Source: Actinomycetes bacterium
GTDB taxonomy: Bacteria; Actinomycetota; Acidimicrobiia; Acidimicrobiales; Palsa-688
DNA length: 29,208 nucleotides
NCBI GenBank assembly: GCA_021827225.1
Contig: JAKAXG010000004.1
Location: 1-29,208 of the forward strand
Direction of reading: 5' to 3'
Under the pieces are notes generated by a model. It was not told the DNA's origin and ran no database searches. It saw only the letters and a program-made list of their open reading frames with translations. The position numbers and the translations under genes are program-made. This document shows, one piece after another, positions 14,835-22,673 of the stretch (the first letter of the stretch is position 1; every line of letters starts with the position of its first letter).

Positions 14835-16199
14835 CTAGCGCCGGCTGGCTGCCTGGTCCGGTTCGGCGGGTACCGGTGCGGGAAGACGCACGGTGAACGT
14901 CGCCCCGCCGCCGGCCGGGCTCCGAAGCGACACCGTCCCGCCGTGGGCGTCCACCAGTTCCTTCACCACCGCCAGTCCGATGCCGCTGCCGGCGGTCAGC
15001 CGCCCGGTGCTGCCGCGGTAGAAGCGCTTCCAGATCGATTCCTGCTCGGCCGTCGGGATACCCGGCCCGCTGTCGCTGACCTCCAGCACCGCCTGCCGGC
15101 CGTCGGTGAAGGTCCGGACGGTGACCTTCCCACCGGGCGGGGTGAACTTGATGGCGTTGGTCAGGAGGTTCACCGCCACCTGGTGCAACCGATGGGGATC
15201 ACCGATCGCCGCCGTGGGCGGGAGCTCCTGCTCGAGTCGCACCCCGGCGTCGCGGAAGCGGCCGGCCAGCGAGTGCGCGGCGTCGGCGCCCACCCTGCCC
15301 AGATCGAGAGTCCGGCGGGTCAGCTCCAGGCCGGCAGCCTGGGCGGCGGCCAGCGTCTGCAGGTCTTCGACCAACCGGGCCAGCCGGACGGCTTCCTCGT
15401 GGAGGGACGTCAGCGCTTCCCGGGACGGGGGGGTGATGCCGTCGCTCAGGGCCTCCGTCTCTGCCTGCATCACCGCTACCGGGGTGCGCAGTTCGTGGGC
15501 CACGTCGGCGACCAGGGCGCGCCGCAACCGGTCCTCCTCCTCCAGGGAGTCGGCCATGGCGTCGAAGGCCCGCCCCAGCTCGCCCAGCTCTCCCGGACCG
15601 GCCGCCGGCCCGACCCGGGGAGACCTCTCGCCCAGCTTCAGTGAACCCACGACCGTCGCCAGGCGCCGTATCGGTCGGACCACGCCCCGCGCCACCACCA
15701 GGGCGACGATCAACGCCGCCGCCGCCGCCAGGGCGGCGCTCCACCCCACAGCTGTGAACAGCGCCGACCGCAGGTGGCCGTCACCGGGCCGGATCCCCCC
15801 GTCCGGGAAGCCGACGGCGACCGTTCCCACCGCTGCCCCGTCCACCACCACCGGCCGCTCCACCACGGTGGGCGTTCCCGCCGAGGCCGGGGCCGCGCTC
15901 TTCAGCAGCACCGTCCCGGCCCGGTCCCGGACGTCGACGCCGACCTCGGTCTGGACGGCGAAGGCGTCCACCGGCCGCAGGTCGGCGCCGGACCAGGTAC
16001 CGGCCGTCCGGTAGGAGTTCTGGGCGAGGGCCGTCACCTGCGCGACCGTCCGGTCCCGCTGGATGGTGGCCAGATCGGCGACATTGCGCTGGTCCTCGAT
16101 CAGCACCGCCAGGGAGAACACCGTCACCGCGAACAGGGCCACCCCGATGAAGGCGGCGGCGAAGCGCAGACCCAGCGGTCCCAGTGGTCGCCTGGTCAT
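14835..16199 (-). CDS. Sensor histidine kinase
   Basis: A 454-residue membrane kinase. Two hydrophobic segments (about 10-35 and 145-170) flank an extracytoplasmic sensor region of about 110 residues. HAMP follows ('VVRPIRRLATVVGSL'), then the HisKA domain with His235 in 'DVAHELRTPVAV', then the ATPase domain with the N-box 'NLLTNAIKFT', the G1 box 'DSGPGIP' and the G2 box 'GSGIGLAVV'. It is therefore expected to be active. ATG 16199 is chosen because the frame upstream is the antisense or end of the regulator gene and AGGTAGG sits just before it. It lies 7 nt after the response regulator, its evident partner. The signal is unknown; no typical sensor fold is recognisable. Confidence 0.92.
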   Translation of the reverse strand: MTRRPLGPLGLRFAAAFIGVALFAVTVFSLAVLIEDQRNVADLATIQRDRTVAQVTALAQNSYRTAGTWSGADLRPVDAFAVQTEVGVDVRDRAGTVLLKSAAPASAGTPTVVERPVVVDGAAVGTVAVGFPDGGIRPGDGHLRSALFTAVGWSAALAAAAALIVALVVARGVVRPIRRLATVVGSLKLGERSPRVGPAAGPGELGELGRAFDAMADSLEEEDRLRRALVADVAHELRTPVAVMQAETEALSDGITPPSREALTSLHEEAVRLARLVEDLQTLAAAQAAGLELTRRTLDLGRVGADAAHSLAGRFRDAGVRLEQELPPTAAIGDPHRLHQVAVNLLTNAIKFTPPGGKVTVRTFTDGRQAVLEVSDSGPGIPTAEQESIWKRFYRGSTGRLTAGSGIGLAVVKELVDAHGGTVSLRSPAGGGATFTVRLPAPVPAEPDQAASRR

Positions 16200-16206
16200 C
16201 CAGGAC

Positions 16207-16905
16207 CTACCTGTCCCGGCTGACACCCAGGCGGTACCCGGCGCCCAGCACGGTTTCCACGAGCTTGGGCTCTGACGGGTCGGACTCGACCTTGCGGCGC
16301 AGGTTCTTAACATGCGAATCCACCGTGCGCTCGTATCCTTCGAACTCGTAGCCGCGCACCCGGTTGATCAGCTCGTAGCGTGAGTACACCCGCCCCGGGA
16401 CCTGGGCCAGGGCCAGCAGCAGTCCCCATTCGGTGGGAGTCAACTCGACCGGACGGCCGTTGACCTCCACCCGGCGCCGGTCCTCGTCTATGACGAGCTG
16501 CCCACCCCCGTACGACACCGCTCCGGGTTCGGCGGCGCCGGCCCGGCCCCGGCGGAGGATCGCCCCGACCCGCAGCACCAGCTCCCGGGGACTGAACGGC
16601 TTGGTCACATAGTCGTCCGCTCCCATCTCCAGCCCGGCGATCCGGTCGCGTTCGTCGCTCTTGGCCGTCAGGATGAGGATCGGGACGTCCGACCCGGTGC
16701 GGATCTCCCGGGCCACCTCCTCCCCGGGGATGTCGGGCAGGCCCAGGTCCAGGATCACCAGATCGAGCGGCACCCGTCCCGCGTACTGCAGGGCTTCGGC
16801 GCCGGACCCGGTGGAGAACACGTCGAGTCCCTCGCGCTCGAGGTAGGAGCGCACGAGCTCTCTCAGCTTGTACTCGTCCTCCACCACCATCACGTGCTGC
16901 GCCAC
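16207..16905 (-). CDS. OmpR-family response regulator
   Basis: A 232-residue two-domain regulator. The receiver domain has the acidic pair Glu9/Asp10, phospho-acceptor Asp53 ('ILDLGLPD'), Thr80 and Lys102 ('TKPFSPREL'). The C-terminal winged helix has 'LTPTEWGLLLAL' and the recognition part 'YERTVDSHVKNLRRKV'. GTG 16905 follows GGAGGTGA by a few nt. A GATACT box (16923-16928, minus strand) may be its -10. It is first in a minus-strand operon with the kinase, and possibly atpB-atpF. It is divergent from the zinc-finger baeRF gene, which shares the 148-nt control region and is a natural candidate target. Confidence 0.93.
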   Translation of the reverse strand: MAQHVMVVEDEYKLRELVRSYLEREGLDVFSTGSGAEALQYAGRVPLDLVILDLGLPDIPGEEVAREIRTGSDVPILILTAKSDERDRIAGLEMGADDYVTKPFSPRELVLRVGAILRRGRAGAAEPGAVSYGGGQLVIDEDRRRVEVNGRPVELTPTEWGLLLALAQVPGRVYSRYELINRVRGYEFEGYERTVDSHVKNLRRKVESDPSEPKLVETVLGAGYRLGVSRDR

Positions 16906-17053
16906 TGCTCACCTCCAGCACCAGTATCACGTCCGGCGGCGGGCCCTGCTGGGGTCGGAGGAATCTCCATCGGATTCACACACTCCTTCGACCGCAGGCC
17001 CACGTCCCGGAGGTGTGGTGGCTGACAACAGCAACCCGCACCCTGGAGCACCG

Positions 17054-18265
17054 ATGTCCGTGTACCACTGCCCCCTCTGCCCCCTGATCTTCCAGTACCG
17101 CACCGAAGCCGAATGGCACCTTCGGGAGGAGCACCGGTCCCGAGCCGATGAAGAGGCCGACCTGAACATCGAGCTGTCCGCAGCCACCCGCCCCGTCGAC
17201 TGGCGGAAGCTGAGCGCCCTGCGGGCCTCGGAGGGGATCCCGTCGGTGACCCTGGTCCTGAGCACCGCCCCGGCGCCCAGCATGACCGTGCTGGACGTGG
17301 CCAGGCTGCGCCAGCTGGCCGAGCGGGCCCGCCGGCGGCTGTCCGGTGAACCACACGCCGGCGTCGCGAACAGCGTCGTCGAGCACCGCCTGGCGAAAGC
17401 GGTCTCGACGGCGGAGAGCCTGGCCACCGACCGCGGCCTGGTGATCCTGGTCAACCGGCGGGACATGGCGATAGCCACCCTTCCGTTCGCCCCCCGGGAC
17501 CGCCACGTCGTGGACGACCACTTCGCCACCCGTGACCTGGAGTACGCCCTCCGCCGCCACCCCCGCTACCGGGTGCTCCTGCTCGGATCGCATCCCCGGA
17601 TCCTGGAGGGTCCCGCCCACCGGCTGGCCGAGCCGGCGGCCGGGGAGGAGGCCCACCCGGCGGATCGCCACCATCCCGACCCGGACCCGCTGCTGGCCCG
17701 CCGGCTCGACGCCGCCGGCGACCTGCCCCTGGTGGTGATCGGCGACAGCCGGCACATAGCGGACTTCCGGCGCCAGTCCCGCTACAGCGGAGATGTCGTG
17801 GCCGAGATTTCCCGTTCCCGGTTCCACCGCTCCGACGTGGGAGACCTGGTTTGTGCCGCCCTGGCCCGCCTCCACCACGAGCGGCACGCCCGGGCCGTCG
17901 ACGAACTGCTGCACGCCGACATGCAGGCCCAGGTGGCGTGGGGCGTCCAGGCAGCCTGGAACGCGGTGCACAACCGCGCCGCCGACCGGCTGTGGGTCGA
18001 ACACGACTACGCCGTCCCCGGACGGGTCAGTCCCGGGGTCTACGGGGTGCAGACCGTTCCGGACGCCGAGGAGCCGGGGGTGATCGACGACCTGGTGGAC
18101 GCGCTGCTGTCGCGGGCGTCCCAGCTCGGCATCCCGACCGAGCTGCTCGACAAGGGTGCCCTCGAGCGACCGGAACCGGTGGCGGTGAAGATTCCCGTTC
18201 CGGGACCGGGTCGACCGTCTCCGGGGGGGACCCCCGGGTGGCACGCCCGGGTCGCCGCCAGGTGA
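17054..18265 (+). CDS. C2H2 zinc finger fused to baeRF (release-factor-like) domain
   Basis: A 403-residue protein. Residues 4-27 are 'YHCPLCPLIFQYRTEAEWHL' followed by REEH, a Cys-x2-Cys-x12-His-x4-His arrangement exactly like a classical C2H2 zinc finger. From about residue 50 it resembles the bacterial archaeo-eukaryotic release factor (baeRF) families, relatives of eRF1 domain 2/Vms1 that act on stalled ribosomes or tRNA, with 'RDRHVVDDHFATRDLEYALR' and 'YRVLLLGSHPRILEG'. The loop around 'HPADRHHPDPDPLLARRLDA' fits the long insert seen in several baeRF groups. Molecular function in actinobacteria is unproven. The start ATG 17054 has GGAG at 17045-17048. Divergent from the two-component system and convergent, 3 nt apart, with the next gene. 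Confidence 0.72.
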   Translation: MSVYHCPLCPLIFQYRTEAEWHLREEHRSRADEEADLNIELSAATRPVDWRKLSALRASEGIPSVTLVLSTAPAPSMTVLDVARLRQLAERARRRLSGEPHAGVANSVVEHRLAKAVSTAESLATDRGLVILVNRRDMAIATLPFAPRDRHVVDDHFATRDLEYALRRHPRYRVLLLGSHPRILEGPAHRLAEPAAGEEAHPADRHHPDPDPLLARRLDAAGDLPLVVIGDSRHIADFRRQSRYSGDVVAEISRSRFHRSDVGDLVCAALARLHHERHARAVDELLHADMQAQVAWGVQAAWNAVHNRAADRLWVEHDYAVPGRVSPGVYGVQTVPDAEEPGVIDDLVDALLSRASQLGIPTELLDKGALERPEPVAVKIPVPGPGRPSPGGTPGWHARVAAR

Positions 18266-18282
18266 TCCCTATCCGGAGACGG
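18215..18282. terminator. Compound inverted repeat at two convergent gene ends
   Basis: CCGTCTCCGG (18215-18224) and CCGGAGACGG (18273-18282) form a perfect 10-bp stem. Inside it, CCGGGGG/CCCCCGG (18221-18227, 18231-18237) and CCCGGG/CCCGGG (18233-18238, 18246-18251) can form competing stems. The arms lie inside the final codons of the two genes, so it could serve as a shared bidirectional terminator. Confidence 0.45.
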
Positions 18283-18733
18283 CGTGGACGATGTCGATGA
18301 CCAGCAACGCCGTCACCATCGCCATGAGCAGCGAGTACAGCCCGGTCATCCGCCACTTCCAGGCGTGGTCGGCGAGCCAGAAGCGCCGCACGGCCCGGAC
18401 GTCGAAGACCAGAGCCAACAGGCTCAGCGGGATGCCGATGGCCGGGCTGTCGGCGACCGACATTCCGAGCACCGGCACCAGGACGGGGACGAAGATGTAG
18501 GTGAACAGGCAGCGCAGAGCCGAGAGGGCGATGGAGGTGCTGAACAGGCGGTTGGCGGCGTCGTCGCTGGCCTTGGGGGGGCCCAGGGGCACCCGGAGGA
18601 TCCGCCGCACCACCGTCTCGGTCCCGGAGGGCCGGGGTGGGGCGTCGCCGATCCTGACGCCGGAGGGAGTGGCGGCGGCCTCGGATTCGGCAGCCACAGC
18701 AGCGATCGCCGAAGCTTCTCCGGTTCTAGCCAA
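18269..18733 (-). CDS. Small integral membrane protein of unknown function
   Basis: A 154-residue protein with a hydrophilic Ala/Pro-rich N-terminus of about 55 residues, then three to four hydrophobic segments ('LFTYIFVPVLVPVLGM', 'AIGIPLSLLALVFDV', 'LYSLLMAMVTALLVIDIVHA'). I recognise no named family. TTG 18733 is chosen over the upstream in-frame TTG 18766 because AAGGAGGAG lies 8-16 nt before it. Its stop is 3 nt from the stop of the baeRF gene on the opposite strand. It might be membrane-localising or chaperoning something, but nothing in the sequence shows this. Confidence 0.6.
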   Translation of the reverse strand: MARTGEASAIAAVAAESEAAATPSGVRIGDAPPRPSGTETVVRRILRVPLGPPKASDDAANRLFSTSIALSALRCLFTYIFVPVLVPVLGMSVADSPAIGIPLSLLALVFDVRAVRRFWLADHAWKWRMTGLYSLLMAMVTALLVIDIVHAVSG

Positions 18734-18866
18734 GCCTCGAACTCCTCCTTGGAGTCGTACGGACAATACGGGACCCGACCCGAACCTACCCCTTCGAGGT
18801 CGTCTTCTGTAGTCGGGAATGCGCGGGGTCTGCGGGGCGGGGTCGCCGTCGGGGGTCGGGCCGGCT

Positions 18867-18872
18867 TACGCT
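18867..18872 (+). promoter_or_regulatory. TACGCT -10-like box before the membrane glycosyltransferase gene
   Basis: TACGCT is identical to the box 7 nt before the SCO6745-family ATG. Here the nearest ATG (18888) is 15 nt downstream, so the mRNA would have a leader of only about 9 nt. The match is short and the call is tentative. Confidence 0.3.
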
Positions 18873-18887
18873 CGCGCCATCCCGGAC

Positions 18888-20813
18888 ATGGACGCCGATC
18901 CAGGAGGCACGGCCAAGGCCACGACCCGGCTGGGGGCCAGGAGGCTCGGCCTGATCGTCGTGATCGGTTGCTTCGCCGTGTCCCGGGTGGCCTACGCCCT
19001 GGCGGGGATGGGTTTCGACGCTTCCGCCCTGCACCCGACGGCGGTCAGGGACGTGCAGTGGCAGCTCCTGCCGCTCGGCCTTCTGCGCCACCACCTGCTC
19101 TCGAGCGTCTGGAACCTCCACAGCCAGCCGCCTCTCTACAACCTGGCGTGCGGGCTGCTGCTCCGACTGCCCTCCGGGGCCCGGGCCGGCTGCGCCGCCG
19201 CCGTGTTCGTCGGTCTCGGCGTGGTCATGGTGTCCCTGACCTATCTGCTGCTGGCGGAGCTGGGGGTGGACCTCCGGTTGGCCGCCGTGGCCACGATCGT
19301 CGTCGTCGCCGATCCCGCTGCCGCGGTGTACGAGCACTGGCTGTCGTGGTCCTACCCGACGGGGGCGGCGCTGACGGCCGGCGCCTACTGCCTGGCCCGC
19401 TTCGCCCGCACCCGCTCCACCCGGTGGGCGGTTCTGTCGGCGACGGCATTCGCCGCGGTCGTCCTCCTCGACGCGACCTTCCAGTGGCCCTGGCTGGTGG
19501 CGGCGACGGCGGCCCTGGCGGTCGCCGGGCGCGCCCACTGGCGGAGGGCCATCCGGGCGGCGGCGCTGCCCGTGGTGCTCGTCGCCGGCTGGTACATCAA
19601 GGACGCGACCCAGTTCTCGACGATGGCGACGAGCAGCTGGTTGGGGATGAACCTCTGGCAGGCCACGCTGGCGCAGGCGCCGGCCGCCGACGTCCAGAGG
19701 CTCGTCAGCGAGCGCATCCTGACTCCCCTCGCCGCCCGGGAGCCGTTCCAGGGCGTTTCCGCATACCGGCCGGAGGTCGGGACGACGCGCCGGACCGGGG
19801 TGCCCGCGCTCGACCGTCCCACCAGCGAGCTGGGCGTACCCAACTTCAACAACGTGGCCTACATAGCCGTCTCGGACCGCTACCTGTCCGACGATCTGGC
19901 CTACATGCGGGCCCGGCCGGCCCGTTACGGCCGGGCGGTCACCATGTCGCTGGAGCTCTGGTCCATCCCCGCCGACCAGTACGTCTGGCCGGAGCGTGAT
20001 TCCGCCGCCGTGGCCGGCTACGCCCGGCTGTTCGACCGGACCGTCCTACTGCAGCCCGGCTTCGCAGGCGACGCCATCGTGCGGGCCGAGTTCGCGGCGG
20101 CCCGCCCATCCTTCCAGCAGCTGTCCTGGACTGTGGTCGGGGTCACCGCCATCGACCTGCTGCTCGCCCCCGTCGCTCTCGTGCGCCACCGTCGCAACCG
20201 GCTCTGGTTGGCCGTGGGGACCCTCATGTGGGTGACCGTGGCGTACAGCATCGTGGTCACCTCCCTGACCGAGCTGGGAGAGAACATGCGCTTCCGGTTC
20301 GAGCTGGGGACCCTACCTCTCGTCCTAGCTGTCGCCACGCTCGTCGTGCTCTGTCGGCCGGCCGTAGCGCCCGGCGGCCGGGAGCATCCTCACCGGGCCG
20401 AGCGACAGGTTCGAGGCGGCGATCAGGGCGGTGACGGTGAGCAGGACGCCGCCGGCGCCGGTCAGGGGCGGAACGGAGCCGGACAGCCCCACGGTCAGGC
20501 AGGCGATGCCGGCGGTGACCGAACCGTAGGTGGCGGCCGCCCAGGTGTGGTTGTACAGGTCGGAGAACATGAGCGGCCGGCCCGCCCCGTTCCGGTCGAC
20601 GCCCCGGGAGCGCAACGCCGCCCAGGCGATGAACGGCACGACCTTGTAGGTGTGGCCGACGAGGGTTTCCAGCAGCCAGCCGCCCAGGGCAGCCACGGCG
20701 CCGGCGACCAGGGCGGTGCCGGCGTGGGGGTCGCCCGGCACGACCAGGCTGGCGGCCAGCGCCAGGGCCGCCCCGACGACCAGCCAGGCGCCCGAGGTGG
20801 AGACGAACAGTAG
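18888..20813 (+). CDS. GT-C-like multi-pass membrane glycosyltransferase with run-on tail
   Basis: The frame gives 641 residues, but only about the first 490 look like protein: some nine to eleven hydrophobic helices plus the loop 'NLHSQPPLYNLACGLLLRLP', a pattern common in dolichyl/polyprenyl-phosphate-sugar dependent GT-C transferases. A large soluble loop (about residues 260-380) includes 'GVPNFNNVAYIAVSDRYLSD'. The donor and acceptor cannot be told. From about 20350 the frame is Gly/Gln/Arg-rich and is merely antisense to the next gene's 3' end for nearly 490 nt before a stop appears. ATG 18888 is preferred; an in-frame ATG at 18819 would add 23 unrelated residues. Confidence 0.6.
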   Translation: MDADPGGTAKATTRLGARRLGLIVVIGCFAVSRVAYALAGMGFDASALHPTAVRDVQWQLLPLGLLRHHLLSSVWNLHSQPPLYNLACGLLLRLPSGARAGCAAAVFVGLGVVMVSLTYLLLAELGVDLRLAAVATIVVVADPAAAVYEHWLSWSYPTGAALTAGAYCLARFARTRSTRWAVLSATAFAAVVLLDATFQWPWLVAATAALAVAGRAHWRRAIRAAALPVVLVAGWYIKDATQFSTMATSSWLGMNLWQATLAQAPAADVQRLVSERILTPLAAREPFQGVSAYRPEVGTTRRTGVPALDRPTSELGVPNFNNVAYIAVSDRYLSDDLAYMRARPARYGRAVTMSLELWSIPADQYVWPERDSAAVAGYARLFDRTVLLQPGFAGDAIVRAEFAAARPSFQQLSWTVVGVTAIDLLLAPVALVRHRRNRLWLAVGTLMWVTVAYSIVVTSLTELGENMRFRFELGTLPLVLAVATLVVLCRPAVAPGGREHPHRAERQVRGGDQGGDGEQDAAGAGQGRNGAGQPHGQAGDAGGDRTVGGGRPGVVVQVGEHERPARPVPVDAPGAQRRPGDERHDLVGVADEGFQQPAAQGSHGAGDQGGAGVGVARHDQAGGQRQGRPDDQPGARGGDEQ

Positions 20814-21710
20814 ATGGAGGTCCGGCCGGCGCCGCCGGTGCCGCACATGGGCGGCCAACGACACCAAATGGGCGCCCAGCCCGACGGCCAGCAGGGTCCC
20901 GCCGGCCCAGGCCAGGGGGGCCACGCCGGTCAGGAGGCCGGGTGACAGCAGGCAGACGCCGCCGGGGACCGCCGCCACCGCCAGCCGCCCCGCCCGGCGC
21001 CGCCCGGGCACGTGGGCCAGGAAGAACATCGGCCACAGCTTCTCGGCGACCGCCACGTAGCTCAGACCCAGCCAGGCGAACAGCCCGACCGTGGCGTGGG
21101 CCAGGACCACGTGGCCGGACAGGTCGAACCAGTTGCCCCGGCGGTCCGCCACGTAGAGCAGGCCGAAGCAGGCGGTGGCGATGAACCCGATCACGGCGAA
21201 CCGCAGGCCGGTCACCGGCGCCCCCTTGCCGCGGGCCAGCAGTGGCGGCCAGACGTTGACGGCGAAGCTGGTGACGGCCACGCCGGCCAGCGCTCCCCCC
21301 GCCTCGACCACGCTCTCACGGCCGGCGGCCACGCCGATGGGCAGGAGCCACGCCGCGCCCAGCCAGGTCACGAACGTCAGTCGTGCCAGGCGGATGGAGC
21401 GCAGCGACCGTTGGGTGACCACCGGTATGAACTGGTGCAGGGCGCCGAGGACGCCCATCGACAGCGTGGCCAGGACGCCGAAGTGAGCGGCGGCGACGAC
21501 GTGGTCGGCGGTGGGGTCGACGGCGGCCGCTCGGGCCGCCCACACCCACGCTCCTCCGCAGGCCACCAGGCCCAGCGCCGCCGCCGCCAGGAAGCTCAGC
21601 GGCAGCGAGGGCGGCGGGACGGAGGCCGGCACACCGCGTGGCCGGCCGGCCCAGGAGCCGGCATCAGCTGCGCTCCGGGCGCCACGCGCCACCGGTTCGG
21701 CGGTCGTCAT
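20325..21710 (-). CDS. Heme-oxidase-like (cbb3 subunit I/NnrS-type) membrane protein
   Basis: A 461-residue protein with about twelve hydrophobic helices. Membrane His residues occur at positions typical of heme-copper oxidase subunit I relatives and NnrS: 'AAHFGVLATLSMGVLGALHQFIP', 'LSGHVVLAHATVGLFAWLGL', 'LWPMFFLAH', 'ETLVGHTYKVVPFI'. It lacks other oxidase subunits nearby, so it is more likely a sensor or stress protein (NnrS-like proteins protect against nitric oxide) than a respiratory oxidase. ATG 21710 follows GGGAGGAGG. It is divergent from the Cys-containing regulator, which may control it. Its C-terminus runs on for about 40 nt and overlaps the glycosyltransferase frame. Family assignment is by pattern only. 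Confidence 0.6.
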   Translation of the reverse strand: MTTAEPVARGARSAADAGSWAGRPRGVPASVPPPSLPLSFLAAAALGLVACGGAWVWAARAAAVDPTADHVVAAAHFGVLATLSMGVLGALHQFIPVVTQRSLRSIRLARLTFVTWLGAAWLLPIGVAAGRESVVEAGGALAGVAVTSFAVNVWPPLLARGKGAPVTGLRFAVIGFIATACFGLLYVADRRGNWFDLSGHVVLAHATVGLFAWLGLSYVAVAEKLWPMFFLAHVPGRRRAGRLAVAAVPGGVCLLSPGLLTGVAPLAWAGGTLLAVGLGAHLVSLAAHVRHRRRRPDLHLLFVSTSGAWLVVGAALALAASLVVPGDPHAGTALVAGAVAALGGWLLETLVGHTYKVVPFIAWAALRSRGVDRNGAGRPLMFSDLYNHTWAAATYGSVTAGIACLTVGLSGSVPPLTGAGGVLLTVTALIAASNLSLGPVRMLPAAGRYGRPTEHDERGDS

Positions 21711-21803
21711 CGCCTCCTCCCGTCAGTGCCCTGGTCCTCCAGTTGCGTCTCGGCCGGCATCCCTGTCCTCCTCTGCGCCGAACCGAAGCTACCCCAGGCC
21801 CCC

Positions 21804-21823
21804 AGGTTTATCTAGAGGTTTAT
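21804..21823. promoter_or_regulatory. Direct repeats in the divergent control region
   Basis: AGGTTTAT occurs twice, at 21804-21811 and 21816-21823, separated by CTAG (12-bp period). It lies in an AT-rich island, unusual for this DNA, between the membrane protein and regulator genes. CTAG also recurs in the dyad at 21895-21904. A regulator-binding site or UP-like promoter element is plausible; which gene it serves is unclear. Confidence 0.4.
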
Positions 21824-21894
21824 GGAAAAAAAGGGAGCCGGACGGCCATCAGTCCTGCCCATACCGGACCGACGAACCGTAGCCTGGAGTTCTT

Positions 21895-21913
21895 CTAGCA
21901 CTAGTCCTACAAT
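21895..21913 (+). promoter_or_regulatory. Promoter of the regulator with an operator in its spacer
   Basis: TACAAT (21908-21913) is a good -10 with TGGAGT (21885-21890) 17 nt upstream as a weak -35. The dyad CTAG-CA-CTAG (21895-21904) sits between them, where a bound repressor would block initiation. Auto-repression is therefore likely, though binding is inferred. Confidence 0.5.
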
Positions 21914-21947
21914 TTCTGCGAGAGAGTCCGAGAGCGGGAGACGTCAG

Positions 21948-22631
21948 ATGGCAACGGTGGAAGTGCGGCCCAACCTGCAGCAGGAGGCCAAGGCCCTGGG
22001 CGATCCGACCCGCCACCGGATCTTCCGCTACGTGGCCGAGTCCGCGGCTCCGGTCGGCGTCGCCGAGCTGACGACGTACATGGGGCTCAACCACAACGCC
22101 ATCCGCCAGCACCTTGCCGTGCTCGTCGACGCCGGCCTGGTGCTGGAGGAACTCGAACCGGAGAGCGGCCGGCCCGGGCGCCGCCGGCTGCTGTACCGGC
22201 TGCACCCGGAGGCGGCCGGGGCGTGGGGCACGACCGGCCCCTACGAGATGCTGGCCGCCCTGCTGGCCGACGCCATCGAGGGTGGCCGGACCCCCCGGGA
22301 GGCGGGGCGCGAGGCCGGGCGGCGGGCGGCGGCCGAATACGGGATGAGCGGTGACCACCTGGGGGTGCTCGAGCAGGCGATGGAGAAGAGGGGATTCCGG
22401 CCGACCCGCTCGGCCAGGGGCTCCAGGGTGGACTTCGTACTGAACCGCTGCCCGTTCGAGGACGTGGCCGCCACCAACCCGCAGACCGTGTGTCAGCTGC
22501 ACCTGGGCCTGGCCGAGGGTTTCGCCGAGGCCGTCGGGGGAGTGGATGTGGTGCGGCTGGTGGCCAAGAACCCCCACCGGGCCGGGTGCCGGTTGGAGAC
22601 GCGCGCCACTGCCGATCCCGAACAGGTGTGA
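21948..22631 (+). CDS. ArsR/SufR-like transcriptional regulator with C-terminal Cys cluster
   Basis: A 227-residue regulator. Residues about 10-75 form a winged helix with the ArsR/DeoR-type opening 'EAKALGDPTRHRIFRYVAE' and 'NHNAIRQHLAVLVDAGLV'. The C-terminal domain has Cys168 (Arg-Cys-Pro-Phe), Cys182 and His185 (Val-Cys-Gln-Leu-His), and Cys214 (Gly-Cys-Arg), the pattern found in SufR-type and related regulators that bind an Fe-S cluster or metal there. Three Cys plus His could ligate a cluster, but spacing differs from classical SufR. ATG 21948 follows GGGAG by 8 nt. It is divergent from the heme-oxidase-like protein; sensing of oxygen, nitric oxide or iron status is a reasonable guess. 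RNase Z follows 42 nt later. Confidence 0.75.
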   Translation: MATVEVRPNLQQEAKALGDPTRHRIFRYVAESAAPVGVAELTTYMGLNHNAIRQHLAVLVDAGLVLEELEPESGRPGRRRLLYRLHPEAAGAWGTTGPYEMLAALLADAIEGGRTPREAGREAGRRAAAEYGMSGDHLGVLEQAMEKRGFRPTRSARGSRVDFVLNRCPFEDVAATNPQTVCQLHLGLAEGFAEAVGGVDVVRLVAKNPHRAGCRLETRATADPEQV

Positions 22632-22658
22632 GCCCGGGGAGGCGGTCCCCGCCCGCTG

Positions 22659-22664
22659 TAGGCT
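22659..22664 (+). promoter_or_regulatory. -10 box for a leaderless RNase Z transcript
   Basis: TAGGCT ends 9 nt before ATG 22674, and there is no Shine-Dalgarno just before the ATG. This is the layout of an actinobacterial leaderless promoter. The spacing is slightly longer than the 6-7 nt seen for other genes here. Confidence 0.4.
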
Positions 22665-22673
22665 GCACGGGCG

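Noticed and set aside
16868..17053. Upstream extension of the zinc-finger baeRF protein
   Set aside because: It overlaps the divergent response regulator gene and its promoter region, and ATG 17054 has its own ribosome site.
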